From Methylobacterium durans (GTDB lineage: Bacteria; Pseudomonadota; Alphaproteobacteria; Rhizobiales; Beijerinckiaceae), in the NCBI RefSeq assembly GCF_003173715.1, contig NZ_CP029550.1, forward strand, positions 5,906,001-5,970,000: DNA of 64,000 bases, given 5' to 3'. A model generated the notes under the pieces. The model did not search any database, was not told the DNA's origin, and saw only the letters and a list, made by a program, of their open reading frames with translations. Below, one piece after another: positions 54,871 to 63,704 of the stretch (within the stretch, counting starts at the first letter, position 1; each line of letters starts with the position of its first letter). Position numbers and translations under genes: made by a program.

Positions 54871-54911
54871 CCTCTTCTTTCAGGTCTGACCCTGCGCGTG
54901 CTCGGCGCCGG

Positions 54912-56228
54912 TCAGGCGACGGCGACGCCCGTCTTGGCCGGCGCGTTCACGTCGGACTGGGCATTGGCGACGACGTGCTTGCGCCAGGGCTTGAGGACCG
55001 CGATCGCCAGGATGGAGGCGAGGACGTTGGCACCGGCCGCGGCCAGGAACACGCCGTCCCAGTTGCCCGTGCTCTGCTGCAGGTAGTTCGCAACGGGCAC
55101 GAGGAGCGCTGCCGTTCCCTTGGCCGTGTAGAGCAGCCCCGCATTCGTGGCGGCGTACTTCGAGCCGAAGGTATCGGTGCAGGTCGAGGGGAACAGGGAG
55201 TAGATCTCGCCCCAGGCGAAGAACACGAAGCCCGACAGGAGGACGAACCACAGCGGGTCATGGCCCCAGAGGTACAGCATGTAGATGCCGACACCTTCCA
55301 TCGCGAACGCGATGAACATCGTGTTCTCACGTCCGATCTTGTCCGACACCCAGCCGAAGAACGGGCGGGTCAGGCCGTTGAGCACGCGGTCGATCGTCGC
55401 CGCGAAGGTGATGGCCACCATGGTGACGCCGAGGATCGTCACCGGCACCTTGTCGACGTGAATGTCGGCGGCGATCGGCTTCAGGTTGGCGGTGATCATC
55501 AGGCCGCCGGCACCGACGATGACGAACATGAAGTACATCAGCCAGAAGATCGGCTGCCGCACGACCTCGCCCGGCGTGTAGTTGCGCCGCGACTGGATGT
55601 TGGCGGTGTCGCCCGACACATCCGGAATCTGACCCTTCTTCGGCGCAGCCAGGAAGAAGGCGAGCGCCGCCACGACCACGCCCTGGCCGATGCCGAAGTA
55701 GAGGAAGGCGGCCTGGAAGCCCTTGTCGGCGATCATCCACTGGATCGGGGCCACGGTGAGGGCCGAGCCGGCGCCGAAGCCGGCCGCGGTGATGCCGGCC
55801 GCGAGACCGCGCTTGTCCGGGAACCACTTCAGGGCGTTGCCCACGCAGGTCCCGTAGACGGCGCCCGCGCCGAGGCCCGCGATGACCTGGCCGACGTAGA
55901 ACATGTTGAGGGTCGAAGCGTAGGCGTTGACGACCCAGCCCACGCCGCAGAGCACGCCGCCGAACAGCACGACGACCAGCGGGCCGTACTTGTCGACGAA
56001 CCAGCCCTCGATCGGCACGAGCCAGGTCTCGAAGAGGACGAAGAGCGTGAACGCCAACTGGATCGCGGCGCGGTCGAAGCCGAACGCCTTCTGGATCTCG
56101 GGGACGAAGAAGGTCCAGCCGTATTGCAGGTTGGCGATCATCACCATGCAGATGACGCCGATGACGAGCTGCATCCAGCGATAGCTATCGCTGACCTGCC
56201 CATCCGATGGCACTCTCGACGCACTCAT
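54912..56228 (-). CDS. oxlT: Oxalate/formate antiporter OxlT (MFS)
   Basis: The 438-residue inner-membrane protein has 12 predicted helices and the OxlT layout: WMQLVIGVICMVMIANLQYG, LFVLFETWLVPIEGWFVDKYG, GVGWVVNAYASTLNMFYVGQ and the second-half FFGWVSDKIGRENTMFIAF. Members exchange oxalate for formate. Methylobacterium species that use oxalate carry several copies. GGGAGG lies 6 bp before the ATG. A hairpin terminator follows. No oxalate decarboxylase genes (oxc, frc) are in the window. Confidence 0.9.
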   Translation of the reverse strand: MSASRVPSDGQVSDSYRWMQLVIGVICMVMIANLQYGWTFFVPEIQKAFGFDRAAIQLAFTLFVLFETWLVPIEGWFVDKYGPLVVVLFGGVLCGVGWVVNAYASTLNMFYVGQVIAGLGAGAVYGTCVGNALKWFPDKRGLAAGITAAGFGAGSALTVAPIQWMIADKGFQAAFLYFGIGQGVVVAALAFFLAAPKKGQIPDVSGDTANIQSRRNYTPGEVVRQPIFWLMYFMFVIVGAGGLMITANLKPIAADIHVDKVPVTILGVTMVAITFAATIDRVLNGLTRPFFGWVSDKIGRENTMFIAFAMEGVGIYMLYLWGHDPLWFVLLSGFVFFAWGEIYSLFPSTCTDTFGSKYAATNAGLLYTAKGTAALLVPVANYLQQSTGNWDGVFLAAAGANVLASILAIAVLKPWRKHVVANAQSDVNAPAKTGVAVA

Positions 56229-56986
56229 TGCTTACCTCCCGATGCTCCACACGGAGCGCTGATTTTCATTGTATTTCAGAAGCTTAAAGCCGCAGAAGAC
56301 AGGCCCGGCCGAGGCTTCGGCGACGCGTCGGCGAGATTCCGATCGGGCGCGTTTTTCGCGCGGCTCATTGCAACCAAAAGGCGAAGTCGGCACTTACCCG
56401 CAGCACTTATCCGCAGCCCTCCGGAGCCTTCAAGCTCCAGGTTAGGCTGGCCACGCTCGGCACGGAAATTTAATCCGTCGTATTTTGTATACCAGCATCT
56501 GTGCGCCGCGCGGTTCTGTCAAGCGACCGCCGAACTAAATTTCATTGTGCAATGCACCATCGTGCAGGTGCCGAGATCGCATCGCCGCATCGGCTGTCCC
56601 GCGGACGCTGCGACGCCCGTCGCGCGCGCTCGGAGGCCGCGCGTACGGTATGGTGCGAAGGACCTCGGCGGGACAGGGCCGACGACTCGGCGGACGGCCC
56701 GAGCGCCGGGTCCCGAAGGGTGTCCCCCTCGCGTTCCCGGCCGCCGGGCGCCTCGATGGACGCGCCGAGCGGCCTTCCGCAGGCGATGACGCGAGCGCAG
56801 GAACCCCGCCGGATTCGGCAGCGTCCCGGCCCGCGAGCGCCGACCCGGCTGTCGCGCCCGCGCAACAAGGGCGCCGAATGTGCCGCACGCCCGGCCGTCC
56901 AGGCTAGGGCGGCGCGCGCTCCGCCCGTAAGCTTCACGCGGCCTCGTCCACCCTGAACGCGAGACGGGGCCGGGCTCCGGAGCGCC
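56229..56986. other. 758-bp gap upstream of oxlT
   Basis: Sequence next to oxlT (56250-56550) is less GC-rich and should carry its promoter. From 56560 to 56960 high-GC open frames exist on both strands, but none shows a family, signal peptide or ribosome site that I can support. Confidence 0.35.
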
Positions 56987-57598
56987 ATGCCCCCCTCGAT
57001 GCCCCCCTCGACCCCTGCGCGCGCCGCTCTCATCGGCGCATGTCTCGCCGTGGCCGCCGCCGGCTGCAGTTTCAAGTCCGTGCCGGACCCGACCCTGTCG
57101 TCGCGCGATGCGGCCTTCATGGCGCTGGTGCCGGAGGCCGAGTTCGACCCGCATTTCGCCCGCTACCTCGTGGACGACCCGACCAAGGAGGCGCCCGGCA
57201 CCGTGGTGGTCGACATCAAGGCGCGCCAGCTCTACCTCGTCCAGCCCGACGGCAAGGCGCTCCGCTACGGCGTCACGGTCGGGGACGAGGCGTATGGCTG
57301 GACCGGCGCCGCGACGGTCGCCCGCAAGGCGGAATGGCCGGCCTGGAACCCGCCGGCCGAGATGGTGCGGCGCTGGCCGCACGTCCACGCCATGGCGGGC
57401 GGCCCCGCGAACCCCCTCGGCGCCCGCGCGCTCTACCTGTCGGACCAGGGCCGCGACACGCTCTATCGCATCCACGGCACCAACGAGCCCGAGAAGATCG
57501 GCCAGGCCGTGTCGTCGGGCTGCATCCGGCTGCGCAACATCGACGTGGTCGACCTCTACAACCGCGTGCCCGTCGGCGCCCGGGTGCTCGTGCGCTGA
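56987..57598 (+). CDS. L,D-transpeptidase (YkuD) lipoprotein
   Basis: The 203-residue protein has a lipoprotein signal (LIGACLAVAAAGCSF, lipobox AAGC) and a YkuD domain: GTVVVDIKARQLYLVQPDGK, WPAWNPPAEMV, then YRIHGTNEPEKIGQ and SSGCIRLRNIDVVDLYNRV with the catalytic His and Cys. It makes 3-3 cross-links or attaches proteins to peptidoglycan in the periplasm. Length is typical. GTG/ATG alternatives near 57002 exist. Confidence 0.92.
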   Translation: MPPSMPPSTPARAALIGACLAVAAAGCSFKSVPDPTLSSRDAAFMALVPEAEFDPHFARYLVDDPTKEAPGTVVVDIKARQLYLVQPDGKALRYGVTVGDEAYGWTGAATVARKAEWPAWNPPAEMVRRWPHVHAMAGGPANPLGARALYLSDQGRDTLYRIHGTNEPEKIGQAVSSGCIRLRNIDVVDLYNRVPVGARVLVR

Positions 57599-57724
57599 CG
57601 GACGGACCGGGCGCCCCGGCAGGATTCCCGGAGGCGCCGCCGGGATGTCGGTCTCCGGCTCGGGGCCGGCCGAAGGGTGGTCGTCCGGGCCGCCTCCGAG
57701 GGGCGCGAGCGCCGCGTCGGGCCA

Positions 57725-58801
57725 TCACCTGCGCTCGTAGAGCCAGGGACCGCCGTTCCTGAGGCCGTCGAACAGGACGAGGAAGCGCCGTGCCTGTCCA
57801 TCCAGGGGCAGGATGCCTTCCGCCTTCGCCCGCTCGCCGCTGCCGATCGGGACATCCGTCAGCGCGGTCAGAAGCTCCAGGCGGCCCCGAGGCTTCGGCT
57901 CGACGGCATGGACCCGGAACGGGACGTCGGATTGCTGCAAGGTCGGCCCGGACAGGACGAGCAGGCGCCCGTCCTCGAGAGCGGCGAGGTCGCGGATCCC
58001 GACGCCGTCGCCGAGTTCGAGATCGATGCGCTCGCCCTCCGCACCGGAGACCGCGTCGCCCGGAGCGAAGAGATCGTCGGCCCGGACCGCGAGAACGAAC
58101 GCCCTGCCGCCGATCGAGGGCGCCCGCAGGCCGAAGAAGAGGCGGTCGCCGATCGCCGCGACGCCCTCGATGTTCAGCCCGTCATGCGCCTCGTCGAGGT
58201 CGCGTCCGAAGTGCGGACCGACGACCGGATCCCGCCGCAGGATCTCGTTCAGCCGCCACGTGGTCTCGACGGAGCCGAAATCGTTGCTCGGCGGCACGCC
58301 GTCCGGATCGACGCGCAGGCGAGCCAGCACGAAGGCGGAGCTGACCCCGGTGCGGTCCTTGCGGGCGCAGCCATGCGAGCCGACGACGTAGAAGAAGGGC
58401 GCCGCGTAGGCCACGCCCTCGCCGTCGAGATCCTTGAAGCCGCCCTTGCCCCTGGAGCAGCCGAGGCGCCGCGGCTTCCTGCCCTGGATCAGGCGCTTGC
58501 GGTCCTTGTCGATGAGGAAGACGAGGTCGCCGCCCTGCAACCGCTCGCCGTCGAGCCGCGCGAGCTGGGCGTAGGTGTCCTGATCGTTGACCACGAGGCA
58601 GGCGCGGCGCCCCTCCCCGTCCGGCGGCAGGCAAGCGATGCCGCTGACGTCGCGGGCCGGCTCGAGCCCATCCTTGCCGTCGCTCCGGAGCCCCTTGGCC
58701 ACGAATTCCGTGCCCGTGTAGCCGGAGGCCCCGGCAGCATTCGGCACGGCGGCGAGCCCCAGCAGGACGAGCGCGGGAACGCATGTGGGACGCAAGCTCA
58801 T
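57725..58801 (-). CDS. DUF3616 secreted protein
   Basis: The 358-residue protein has a signal peptide (VLLGLAAVPNAAGASG) and the DUF3616 beta-propeller-like fold: DVSGIACLPPDGEGRRACLVV, NIEGVAAIGDRLFFGLRAP, GVGIRDLAALEDGRLLVLSG and KAEGILPLDGQARRFLVLFD (split in the text). Function is unknown. It is convergent with the transpeptidase gene and divergent from the alpha/beta hydrolase. Confidence 0.85.
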   Translation of the reverse strand: MSLRPTCVPALVLLGLAAVPNAAGASGYTGTEFVAKGLRSDGKDGLEPARDVSGIACLPPDGEGRRACLVVNDQDTYAQLARLDGERLQGGDLVFLIDKDRKRLIQGRKPRRLGCSRGKGGFKDLDGEGVAYAAPFFYVVGSHGCARKDRTGVSSAFVLARLRVDPDGVPPSNDFGSVETTWRLNEILRRDPVVGPHFGRDLDEAHDGLNIEGVAAIGDRLFFGLRAPSIGGRAFVLAVRADDLFAPGDAVSGAEGERIDLELGDGVGIRDLAALEDGRLLVLSGPTLQQSDVPFRVHAVEPKPRGRLELLTALTDVPIGSGERAKAEGILPLDGQARRFLVLFDGLRNGGPWLYERR

Positions 58802-59317
58802 CGGGCCGTCTCCTCCTGGTGTGCGGCGCCGGCGGGGCTCCCGCCCGGCCGCTTCCTTCGAGGTCGCCGATCAGGATTGAGAACACGTTCCGATAACCCG
58901 GCAGATTGTCCGCAAGGACCCTCACGCCGTCGGAGCGGTCCGCCGTCCGGCGGATGCGGCCTCCCCGGCTGTTCGCCTCTTCCCTGTCCGCGGCCTGCCC
59001 GCGACGCCGGCGGCTGCGACCCTGGGCAGGATCGGCCGTCTCCTCAACGGATCGTCCGCTACCGACCCGCCGTCGGAGCGCCTTCGGAGCGCCGGCGGGT
59101 TCCGCGGGTTGCGGGAGGTTTCGCGCGCCGGATGCCGCGCGGGCATCGGCAGCGCGACGGGCCTTCCAGGGGCGAGCGCGAGCCAGACGGCGGGATGGAT
59201 CCTTCGTCGGGACGGATCGGCCGCGGACCGGCTAGGGTGGCGCGCGAACGCGATCCGTCGTTCCGGCCGGAGACGGCGGGCCAGGAGGCGGGTCGGGAGG
59301 CTATCGGGGAGGCTGGC
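58802..59317. other. 516-bp divergent intergenic region
   Basis: Between the DUF3616 and alpha/beta hydrolase genes. It should hold both promoters. Open frames on both strands look like high-GC chance frames; no gene is supported. Confidence 0.4.
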
Positions 59318-60193
59318 ATGAACCGTTGCGCGATCCTCGCGCTGGCCGCTTTGGCGGTCGGCCCGGCCTCGGCCGATCCGGTGGAACTCTCGGTCTTCCG
59401 CGATCTGCCGCGGCCCGAGCCGAGCCTTCAGGCCGCCTACGGCGCGGCCCCCGCGCAGGGGATCGACGTCTTCCTGCCGGCCGGCCCCGGCCCGCATCCC
59501 GTCGCGGTGCTCATCCACGGCGGGTGCTGGAGCGCCACCACCTCCGGACGCGAGCAGATGCGGCATCTCGGGCCGGCGCTGACGCGGCGCGGGATTGCCG
59601 TGTGGAGCATCGGCTACCGCCGCGCGAACGAGGCCGGCGGCGGCTATCCGGGCACCTACCAGGACGTGAGCGCCGCGCTGGACCGACTGGCCGACGACGC
59701 GGCCGCACACCGCCTGGACCTCGCGCGCGCGGTGCTCGTCGGCCATTCGGCGGGCGGCCACCTCGCCCTCTGGGCGGTCTCGCGCGATTCGCTTCCCGCC
59801 GCGAGCCCGCTGCGCGCGGCGGCCCGATTCGCGCCGCGCGCGGTGATCAGTCTCGGCGGCGTGGGCGATCTCCAGTCGTTCACCCGCTTCGTGCCGGTGC
59901 TCTGCGGCCCCGGCATCATCGAGCGGCTCGCCCCGCCGGACAGGCTCGCGGAGGTCTCGCCCGGGGCGCTCTCTCCGTCGGTGGGGTCCATCGTCCTGGT
60001 CAGCGGCGTGCTCGACCGGCTCGTGCCGCCCTGGGTCGCGTACGATTATGTCCGCACCCTGCCGGCGGGATCGAGGAGCGCGGCGCGGCTCGTCAACCTC
60101 CCGGATGCCGGGCATTTCGATCTGGTCACGCCGTCCGCGCCGGCCTGGGACGCGGTGGTGGGGCTGATCGAGGCGGCCCTCGCGGACCGGTAG
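59318..60193 (+). CDS. Secreted alpha/beta hydrolase (BD-FAE type)
   Basis: The 291-residue protein has a signal peptide (RCAILALAALAVGPASA) and an alpha/beta hydrolase fold: oxyanion motif VAVLIHGGCWSATT, then SIGYRRANEAGGGYPGTYQD, nucleophile elbow VLVGHSAGGHLALWA and the final His in LPDAGHFDLVTP. The Asp of the triad is in VSGVLDRLVPP. It resembles esterases such as kynurenine formamidase-like proteins. The substrate is unknown. GGGAGG lies 6 bp before the ATG. Confidence 0.9.
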   Translation: MNRCAILALAALAVGPASADPVELSVFRDLPRPEPSLQAAYGAAPAQGIDVFLPAGPGPHPVAVLIHGGCWSATTSGREQMRHLGPALTRRGIAVWSIGYRRANEAGGGYPGTYQDVSAALDRLADDAAAHRLDLARAVLVGHSAGGHLALWAVSRDSLPAASPLRAAARFAPRAVISLGGVGDLQSFTRFVPVLCGPGIIERLAPPDRLAEVSPGALSPSVGSIVLVSGVLDRLVPPWVAYDYVRTLPAGSRSAARLVNLPDAGHFDLVTPSAPAWDAVVGLIEAALADR

Positions 60194-60317
60194 GCCGAGC
60201 CCGTCCCGGAACGTCCTGACCATGCGGCGGCCGGATGCCGGGAGCACGGCTCCGAGCGGCCCGCCTGCGGCGCCCGCGCGGACCGGCGGGCGGGCCCCGC
60301 GAGGGGCCGGACGTCCG

Positions 60318-60968
60318 TCAGCGGTCCGACGCCGCGGCGAAAACCGACAGCTGCGCGTCGAAGGCCCGCCTGAAGGCGGGCCGCGCTTCGCCGCGGGCCA
60401 CGTAGGCGAGGAGGTTCGGATATTCCTCCAGCAGACCCGATCCGCTCAGCCGGCGCAGGACCGTCACCATCAGCAGGTCGCCGGCGCTGAACGCGCGCTC
60501 GAGCCAGTCCCGATCGCCGAGGCGACGGGAGAGATCGCCCAGGCGCGCGCGGACCCGATCGTCGAGGAGGGGCAGGCGCGCCGCGTACCAAGCCGCGTCG
60601 CTCTCCAGAAGCGTCGCCATGCCGCGATCGACGATCGGCGGCTCCATCGTGCTGTGCGCGGAGAACATCCAGGCGATCGCGCGCGCCCGGCCGTCGGCGT
60701 CATCCGGCAGCAGGCCCGAATGGCGCTCCGCGATATGGAGGACGATCGCTCCCGACTCGAACAGGGCGAGGTCGCCGTCTTCGTAGGTCGGAATCTGCCC
60801 GAAGGGATGGAGCGCCCGATGCGCGGGTTCCTTCATCTCGGCGAAAGACAGGAGGCGAACGCCGTAGGGCTGGCCCACTTCCTCGAGGGCCCAACGGACG
60901 GGCATGTCACGCGCCAATCCCCTGCCGCGATCGGGCGACCGCGCGAAGGCCGAGAGGGTCGGGCTCAT
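60318..60968 (-). CDS. Glutathione S-transferase family protein
   Basis: The ~216-residue protein has an N-terminal thioredoxin-like domain (VRWALEEVGQPYGVRLLSF; PFGQIPTYEDGDLALFESGA with the cis-Pro and ESxA glutathione-binding motif) and an all-helix C-terminal domain. It is the last gene of a five-gene minus-strand operon, and its ATG overlaps the stop of the GyrI-like gene. A detoxification role is likely. Confidence 0.88.
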   Translation of the reverse strand: MSPTLSAFARSPDRGRGLARDMPVRWALEEVGQPYGVRLLSFAEMKEPAHRALHPFGQIPTYEDGDLALFESGAIVLHIAERHSGLLPDDADGRARAIAWMFSAHSTMEPPIVDRGMATLLESDAAWYAARLPLLDDRVRARLGDLSRRLGDRDWLERAFSAGDLLMVTVLRRLSGSGLLEEYPNLLAYVARGEARPAFRRAFDAQLSVFAAASDR

Positions 60969-61446
60969 GGGGCGGCTCCGGATGGATGGAGAAGGGCGAA
61001 CAGGTCCGTCTCCGCCGCGTCGCCGTCCGGGCCCGATGCGGTGTAGACTTCCCAATGCAAGCCCGTGCGCGCGCGCCCCTCGCATCCGGCGAGGAGGCGC
61101 TCCCAGGCGGCCGGCAGGGCCGCGTAGGAGCCGGTCAGCCTCAGGTGCGCCGCCCGACCGGCCGGCAGCGTGAGCAGGCTGACCTCGCCCGTCGCCGCGA
61201 CCGGACGCGGGACGAACACGCCGGGGCGTAGTCGACGAGCCCGCCGTCGAGCGGGCGCCACACCGTCAGCGGCGGCCCGTCAGGGGCGACGCCGGCATCC
61301 CGCAGCGCCGCCTCCAGCAGAGACCGGGCATGGCGCTGCGCGCGGCCCATCTCGGCGTACCCGACGCGCTGGCGGACCACGGCCGCGAGGCGCGGAGCCA
61401 CGTCGACGATCCCGATGGGGCCGAGGGCGGCGCTCAGGTCGGTCAC
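60965..61446 (-). pseudogene. GyrI-like small-molecule-binding domain, frameshifted
   Basis: The first ~72 residues (LGPIGIVDVAPRLAAVVRQ; VGYAEMGRAQRHARSLLEAA; LTVWRPLDGGLVDYAP) and the last ~85 (GVFVPRPVAATGEVSLLTLP; YAALPAAWERLLAGC) are clearly halves of one GyrI/AraC-effector-type domain but lie in different frames. The G4 run at 61223-61226 is one G short. The GTG start at 61446 overlaps the PhnB-like stop (GTGA). Such proteins bind drug-like molecules. Confidence 0.75.
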
Positions 61447-61874
61447 GCGGCCTCTCCCTCGACTCGGGCCGGCGGCTCGCAATCGATCATCCAGGGCACG
61501 CCGAAGCGGTCGACCAGCATGCCGAAGCGCTCGCTCCAGAACGTCTGCTGCAGCGGCATCGTGACCGCGCCGCCCTCGGCAAGAGCCGCGAAGGCGCGCT
61601 CGGCCTCGGCGACGCTGCCGGCCGCGACCTGAACGCAGAAGCCGCCGAGGGGCTTGGCCCGGCCGGGCGGGGCGTCGGAGCCCATCAACCGGCGCCCGCC
61701 GAGATCCAGGCAGGCATGCATGATTTTGTCCTGCCACTCGGGCGGCACGTGGCTCGCGGCGGGCGTGTCGGCATGCTTGAGCATGAGCGTGATCTCGCCG
61801 CCCAGGATCCGCTGGTAGGTCCGGAAGGCCTCCTCGCACCGGCCTGACAGGAACAGGTACTGGTTCAACCGCAT
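61443..61874 (-). CDS. VOC-family PhnB-like protein
   Basis: The 143-residue protein is a PhnB-like (glyoxalase/VOC fold) domain: LNQYLFLSGRCEEAFRTYQR, then KIMHACLDLGGRRLMGSDAP and MLVDRFGVPWMIDCEPP. Proteins of this group are often encoded next to ArsR and AHSA1 genes, as here. Function is unknown. It overlaps the AHSA1 gene end by 10 bp. Confidence 0.88.
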   Translation of the reverse strand: MRLNQYLFLSGRCEEAFRTYQRILGGEITLMLKHADTPAASHVPPEWQDKIMHACLDLGGRRLMGSDAPPGRAKPLGGFCVQVAAGSVAEAERAFAALAEGGAVTMPLQQTFWSERFGMLVDRFGVPWMIDCEPPARVEGEAA

Positions 61875-62377
61875 GGATGATCTCCTCCGCTCCGCAGGTA
61901 TCCGTCGAGCCGATCGAGCGTGCTGCTCCAGCCCCGGCTATGGCCACCGGCACTGCGCTCGCTGACGAGGCCGTCCTGGGTCAGGGTCAGGCGCGTGCGC
62001 CCGCCGTCCAGGCGGTCGAACCGGACGGTGACGACCGTCTCGACGCCCGGCCCGTCCTCGTGGTTGGTCCCCTCCCACCGGAAGGTGAAGCGCAGCAGGT
62101 TCGGCGGATCGACCTCGAGGTAGTGCCCGGATTGCCAGAGGACGTCGCGGCCGTCGTGAGCCGTCAGGCAGGCCCGCCAAGCGCCCCCCACCCGGAGGTC
62201 GGCCCTGACCTCCGTGGCCGGCCATTCCGACGGGCCGAGCCAGCGCAGCATCTCCTCGGGGCGCGCCCAGGCCCGCCACACGCGCTCGACCGGGGCCGCG
62301 AAGTCGCGCGTGATCGAGAGCCGGGGACGGGCGAGCCTCTCCGGGGCCGCGGCACCCCGATCCGTCGGGGCCGTCAT
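61865..62377 (-). CDS. AHSA1/SRPBCC-family protein
   Basis: The 170-residue protein has the AHSA1 pattern: LSITRDFAAPVERVWRAWAR, EEMLRWLGPSEWPATEV, YLEVDPPNLLRFTFRWEG and LTLTQDG.... The fold makes a hydrophobic pocket for a small ligand. Its start overlaps the ArsR stop (4 bp). Confidence 0.88.
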   Translation of the reverse strand: MTAPTDRGAAAPERLARPRLSITRDFAAPVERVWRAWARPEEMLRWLGPSEWPATEVRADLRVGGAWRACLTAHDGRDVLWQSGHYLEVDPPNLLRFTFRWEGTNHEDGPGVETVVTVRFDRLDGGRTRLTLTQDGLVSERSAGGHSRGWSSTLDRLDGYLRSGGDHPCG

Positions 62378-62709
62378 GGCGCGTCCGGCTCGTCGGCCGT
62401 CGCGGCGAGATGGGCGGCCAGCCGGTCGAAGCTGCCCTCCCAGTGCTGGCGGCAGGCGTCGATCCAGTGGCTCATCTCGGCGAAGGCCTCGGGCTGAAGG
62501 CGGACCGGACGGACCACGGATCGCGCGCCGCGCGCGATCAGGCCGGCGCGCTCCAGAACGTCGAGGTGCTTGGCGACGCCGGGCGTGCTCATCGCGAGGG
62601 GCTGGGCCAGATCGCTGAGCGTCGTCTCGCCCAGCGCGAGGCGGGCGAGGATGGCGCGGCGCGTGGGATCGGAGAGAGCCGAGAACTTCGCGCTGAGGGG
62701 GTCCGCCAT
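62374..62709 (-). CDS. ArsR-family transcriptional regulator
   Basis: The 111-residue winged-helix protein reads LSAKFSALSDPTRRAILARL, then TTLSDLAQPLAMSTPGVAKHLDVLERAGLI. It lacks the metal-binding ELCVCDL motif, as is usual for those paired with AHSA1 genes. It is first in the operon ArsR-AHSA1-PhnB-GyrI-GST, and the dyad at 62712-62747 just upstream of its start is the probable operator (autoregulation). Confidence 0.92.
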   Translation of the reverse strand: MADPLSAKFSALSDPTRRAILARLALGETTLSDLAQPLAMSTPGVAKHLDVLERAGLIARGARSVVRPVRLQPEAFAEMSHWIDACRQHWEGSFDRLAAHLAATADEPDAP

Positions 62710-62711
62710 CT

Positions 62712-62747
62712 TTTAAACCGATCAGCTAATTCGCCGATCGGTTAAAT
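62712..62747. promoter_or_regulatory. Probable ArsR operator dyad
   Basis: TTTAAACCGATC (62712-62723) and, inverted, ATTTAACCGATC (read from 62747) are 12-bp arms (10 of 12 matching) with a 12-bp spacer AGCTAATTCGCC. It begins 3 bp upstream of the ArsR start, and its A/T-rich spacer may overlap the -10 region. Confidence 0.65.
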
Positions 62748-62820
62748 CGAAGCCGGACGCCCTTGTCAAGACAGGCTCCGACGAAGGCGCTGCGGCCGCG
62801 GACCGGAAGCCGACGCGACG

Positions 62821-63297
62821 TCAGCCGCGACGCGCCGCCTCGATCGCCGCGACGTCGATCTTGCGCATGGTCATCATGGCCGCGAAGGCGCGTTTCGCCT
62901 CCTCGCCGCCGGCCGCCATCGCGGCGGTGAGCACGCGCGGCGTGATCTGCCACGAGATGCCCCAGCGATCCTTGCACCAGCCGCAGGCGCTCTCCTGTCC
63001 GCCATGGCCGACGATCGCGTTCCACAGCCGGTCCGTCTCCGCCTGGTCGTCCGTGGCGATCTGGAACGAGAAGGCCTCATTGTGCCGGCAGGTTGGCCCG
63101 CCGTTCAGGCCGATGCAGGGGATGCCGGCCACCGTGAACTCGACCGTCAGCACATCGCCCGCCTGTCCCGACGGGTAATCGGCCGGCGCCCGGTGGACAG
63201 CCCCCATCGCGCTCTCCGGAAAGGTCTCGACGTAGAAGCGGGCGGCGGCCTCGGCGTCCTTGTCGAACCAGAGGCAGATCGTGTTCTTGGCGACCAT
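62821..63297 (-). CDS. VOC-family PhnB-like protein (second)
   Basis: The 158-residue protein reads KNTICLWFDKDAEAAARFYV, ETFPESAMGAVHRAPADYPS, NEAFSFQIATDDQAETDRLW and CGWCKDRWGISWQITPRVL, typical of the 3-demethylubiquinone-methyltransferase-like/PhnB VOC group. Function is unknown. GGAGGAG lies 6 bp upstream of the ATG. It is on the same strand 74 bp before the ArsR operator, so it may be read separately. Confidence 0.9.
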   Translation of the reverse strand: MVAKNTICLWFDKDAEAAARFYVETFPESAMGAVHRAPADYPSGQAGDVLTVEFTVAGIPCIGLNGGPTCRHNEAFSFQIATDDQAETDRLWNAIVGHGGQESACGWCKDRWGISWQITPRVLTAAMAAGGEEAKRAFAAMMTMRKIDVAAIEAARRG

Positions 63298-63704
63298 GGC
63301 GGCTCCTCCCTCGCGCGGCTGGCGACCCGGCACCGCCGCCGGCCCGCATGGATGCTGCCACGCGCCGGCGATCCAACCATCGGATGTCGGACCTGCCAAG
63401 GGTCGCGGCCTTGCGCCCCTGCAGGCCGTTCGAGCCGATCCCGGCGGCCTCCCGGAAGCGGTGCTTCGCATGGCCCGCCCCGGGAATCGGTGCTTCCGGT
63501 CGCCTGCCGCGATCGGAAGGAGCCTGTGAGACCTGACACCGTTCGTGCGGTGTCGCCTCGCAATGCGATTCCGCAGGGTCCTTTCAGAGAAATCAGCCCC
63601 GGCAATCCTGCGCGATGCTTGTCCGTGCCGTTTGCGCACCAAGCATTGGCAGGCCATGAGAACTGATGCAGCCTCGCGGAGAGGGGGACTTGGAGGAGCG
63701 CGTC
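63298..63704. other. 407-bp intergenic region
   Basis: Divergent promoter region between the PhnB-like gene and the Gly/Tyr-rich protein gene. No gene is supported on either strand. Confidence 0.35.

Noticed and set aside
54408..56789. Long plus-strand open frame opposite oxlT
   Set aside because: Composition is that of a shadow frame (His/Asp/Glu/Arg-rich) and oxlT is unmistakable on the other strand.
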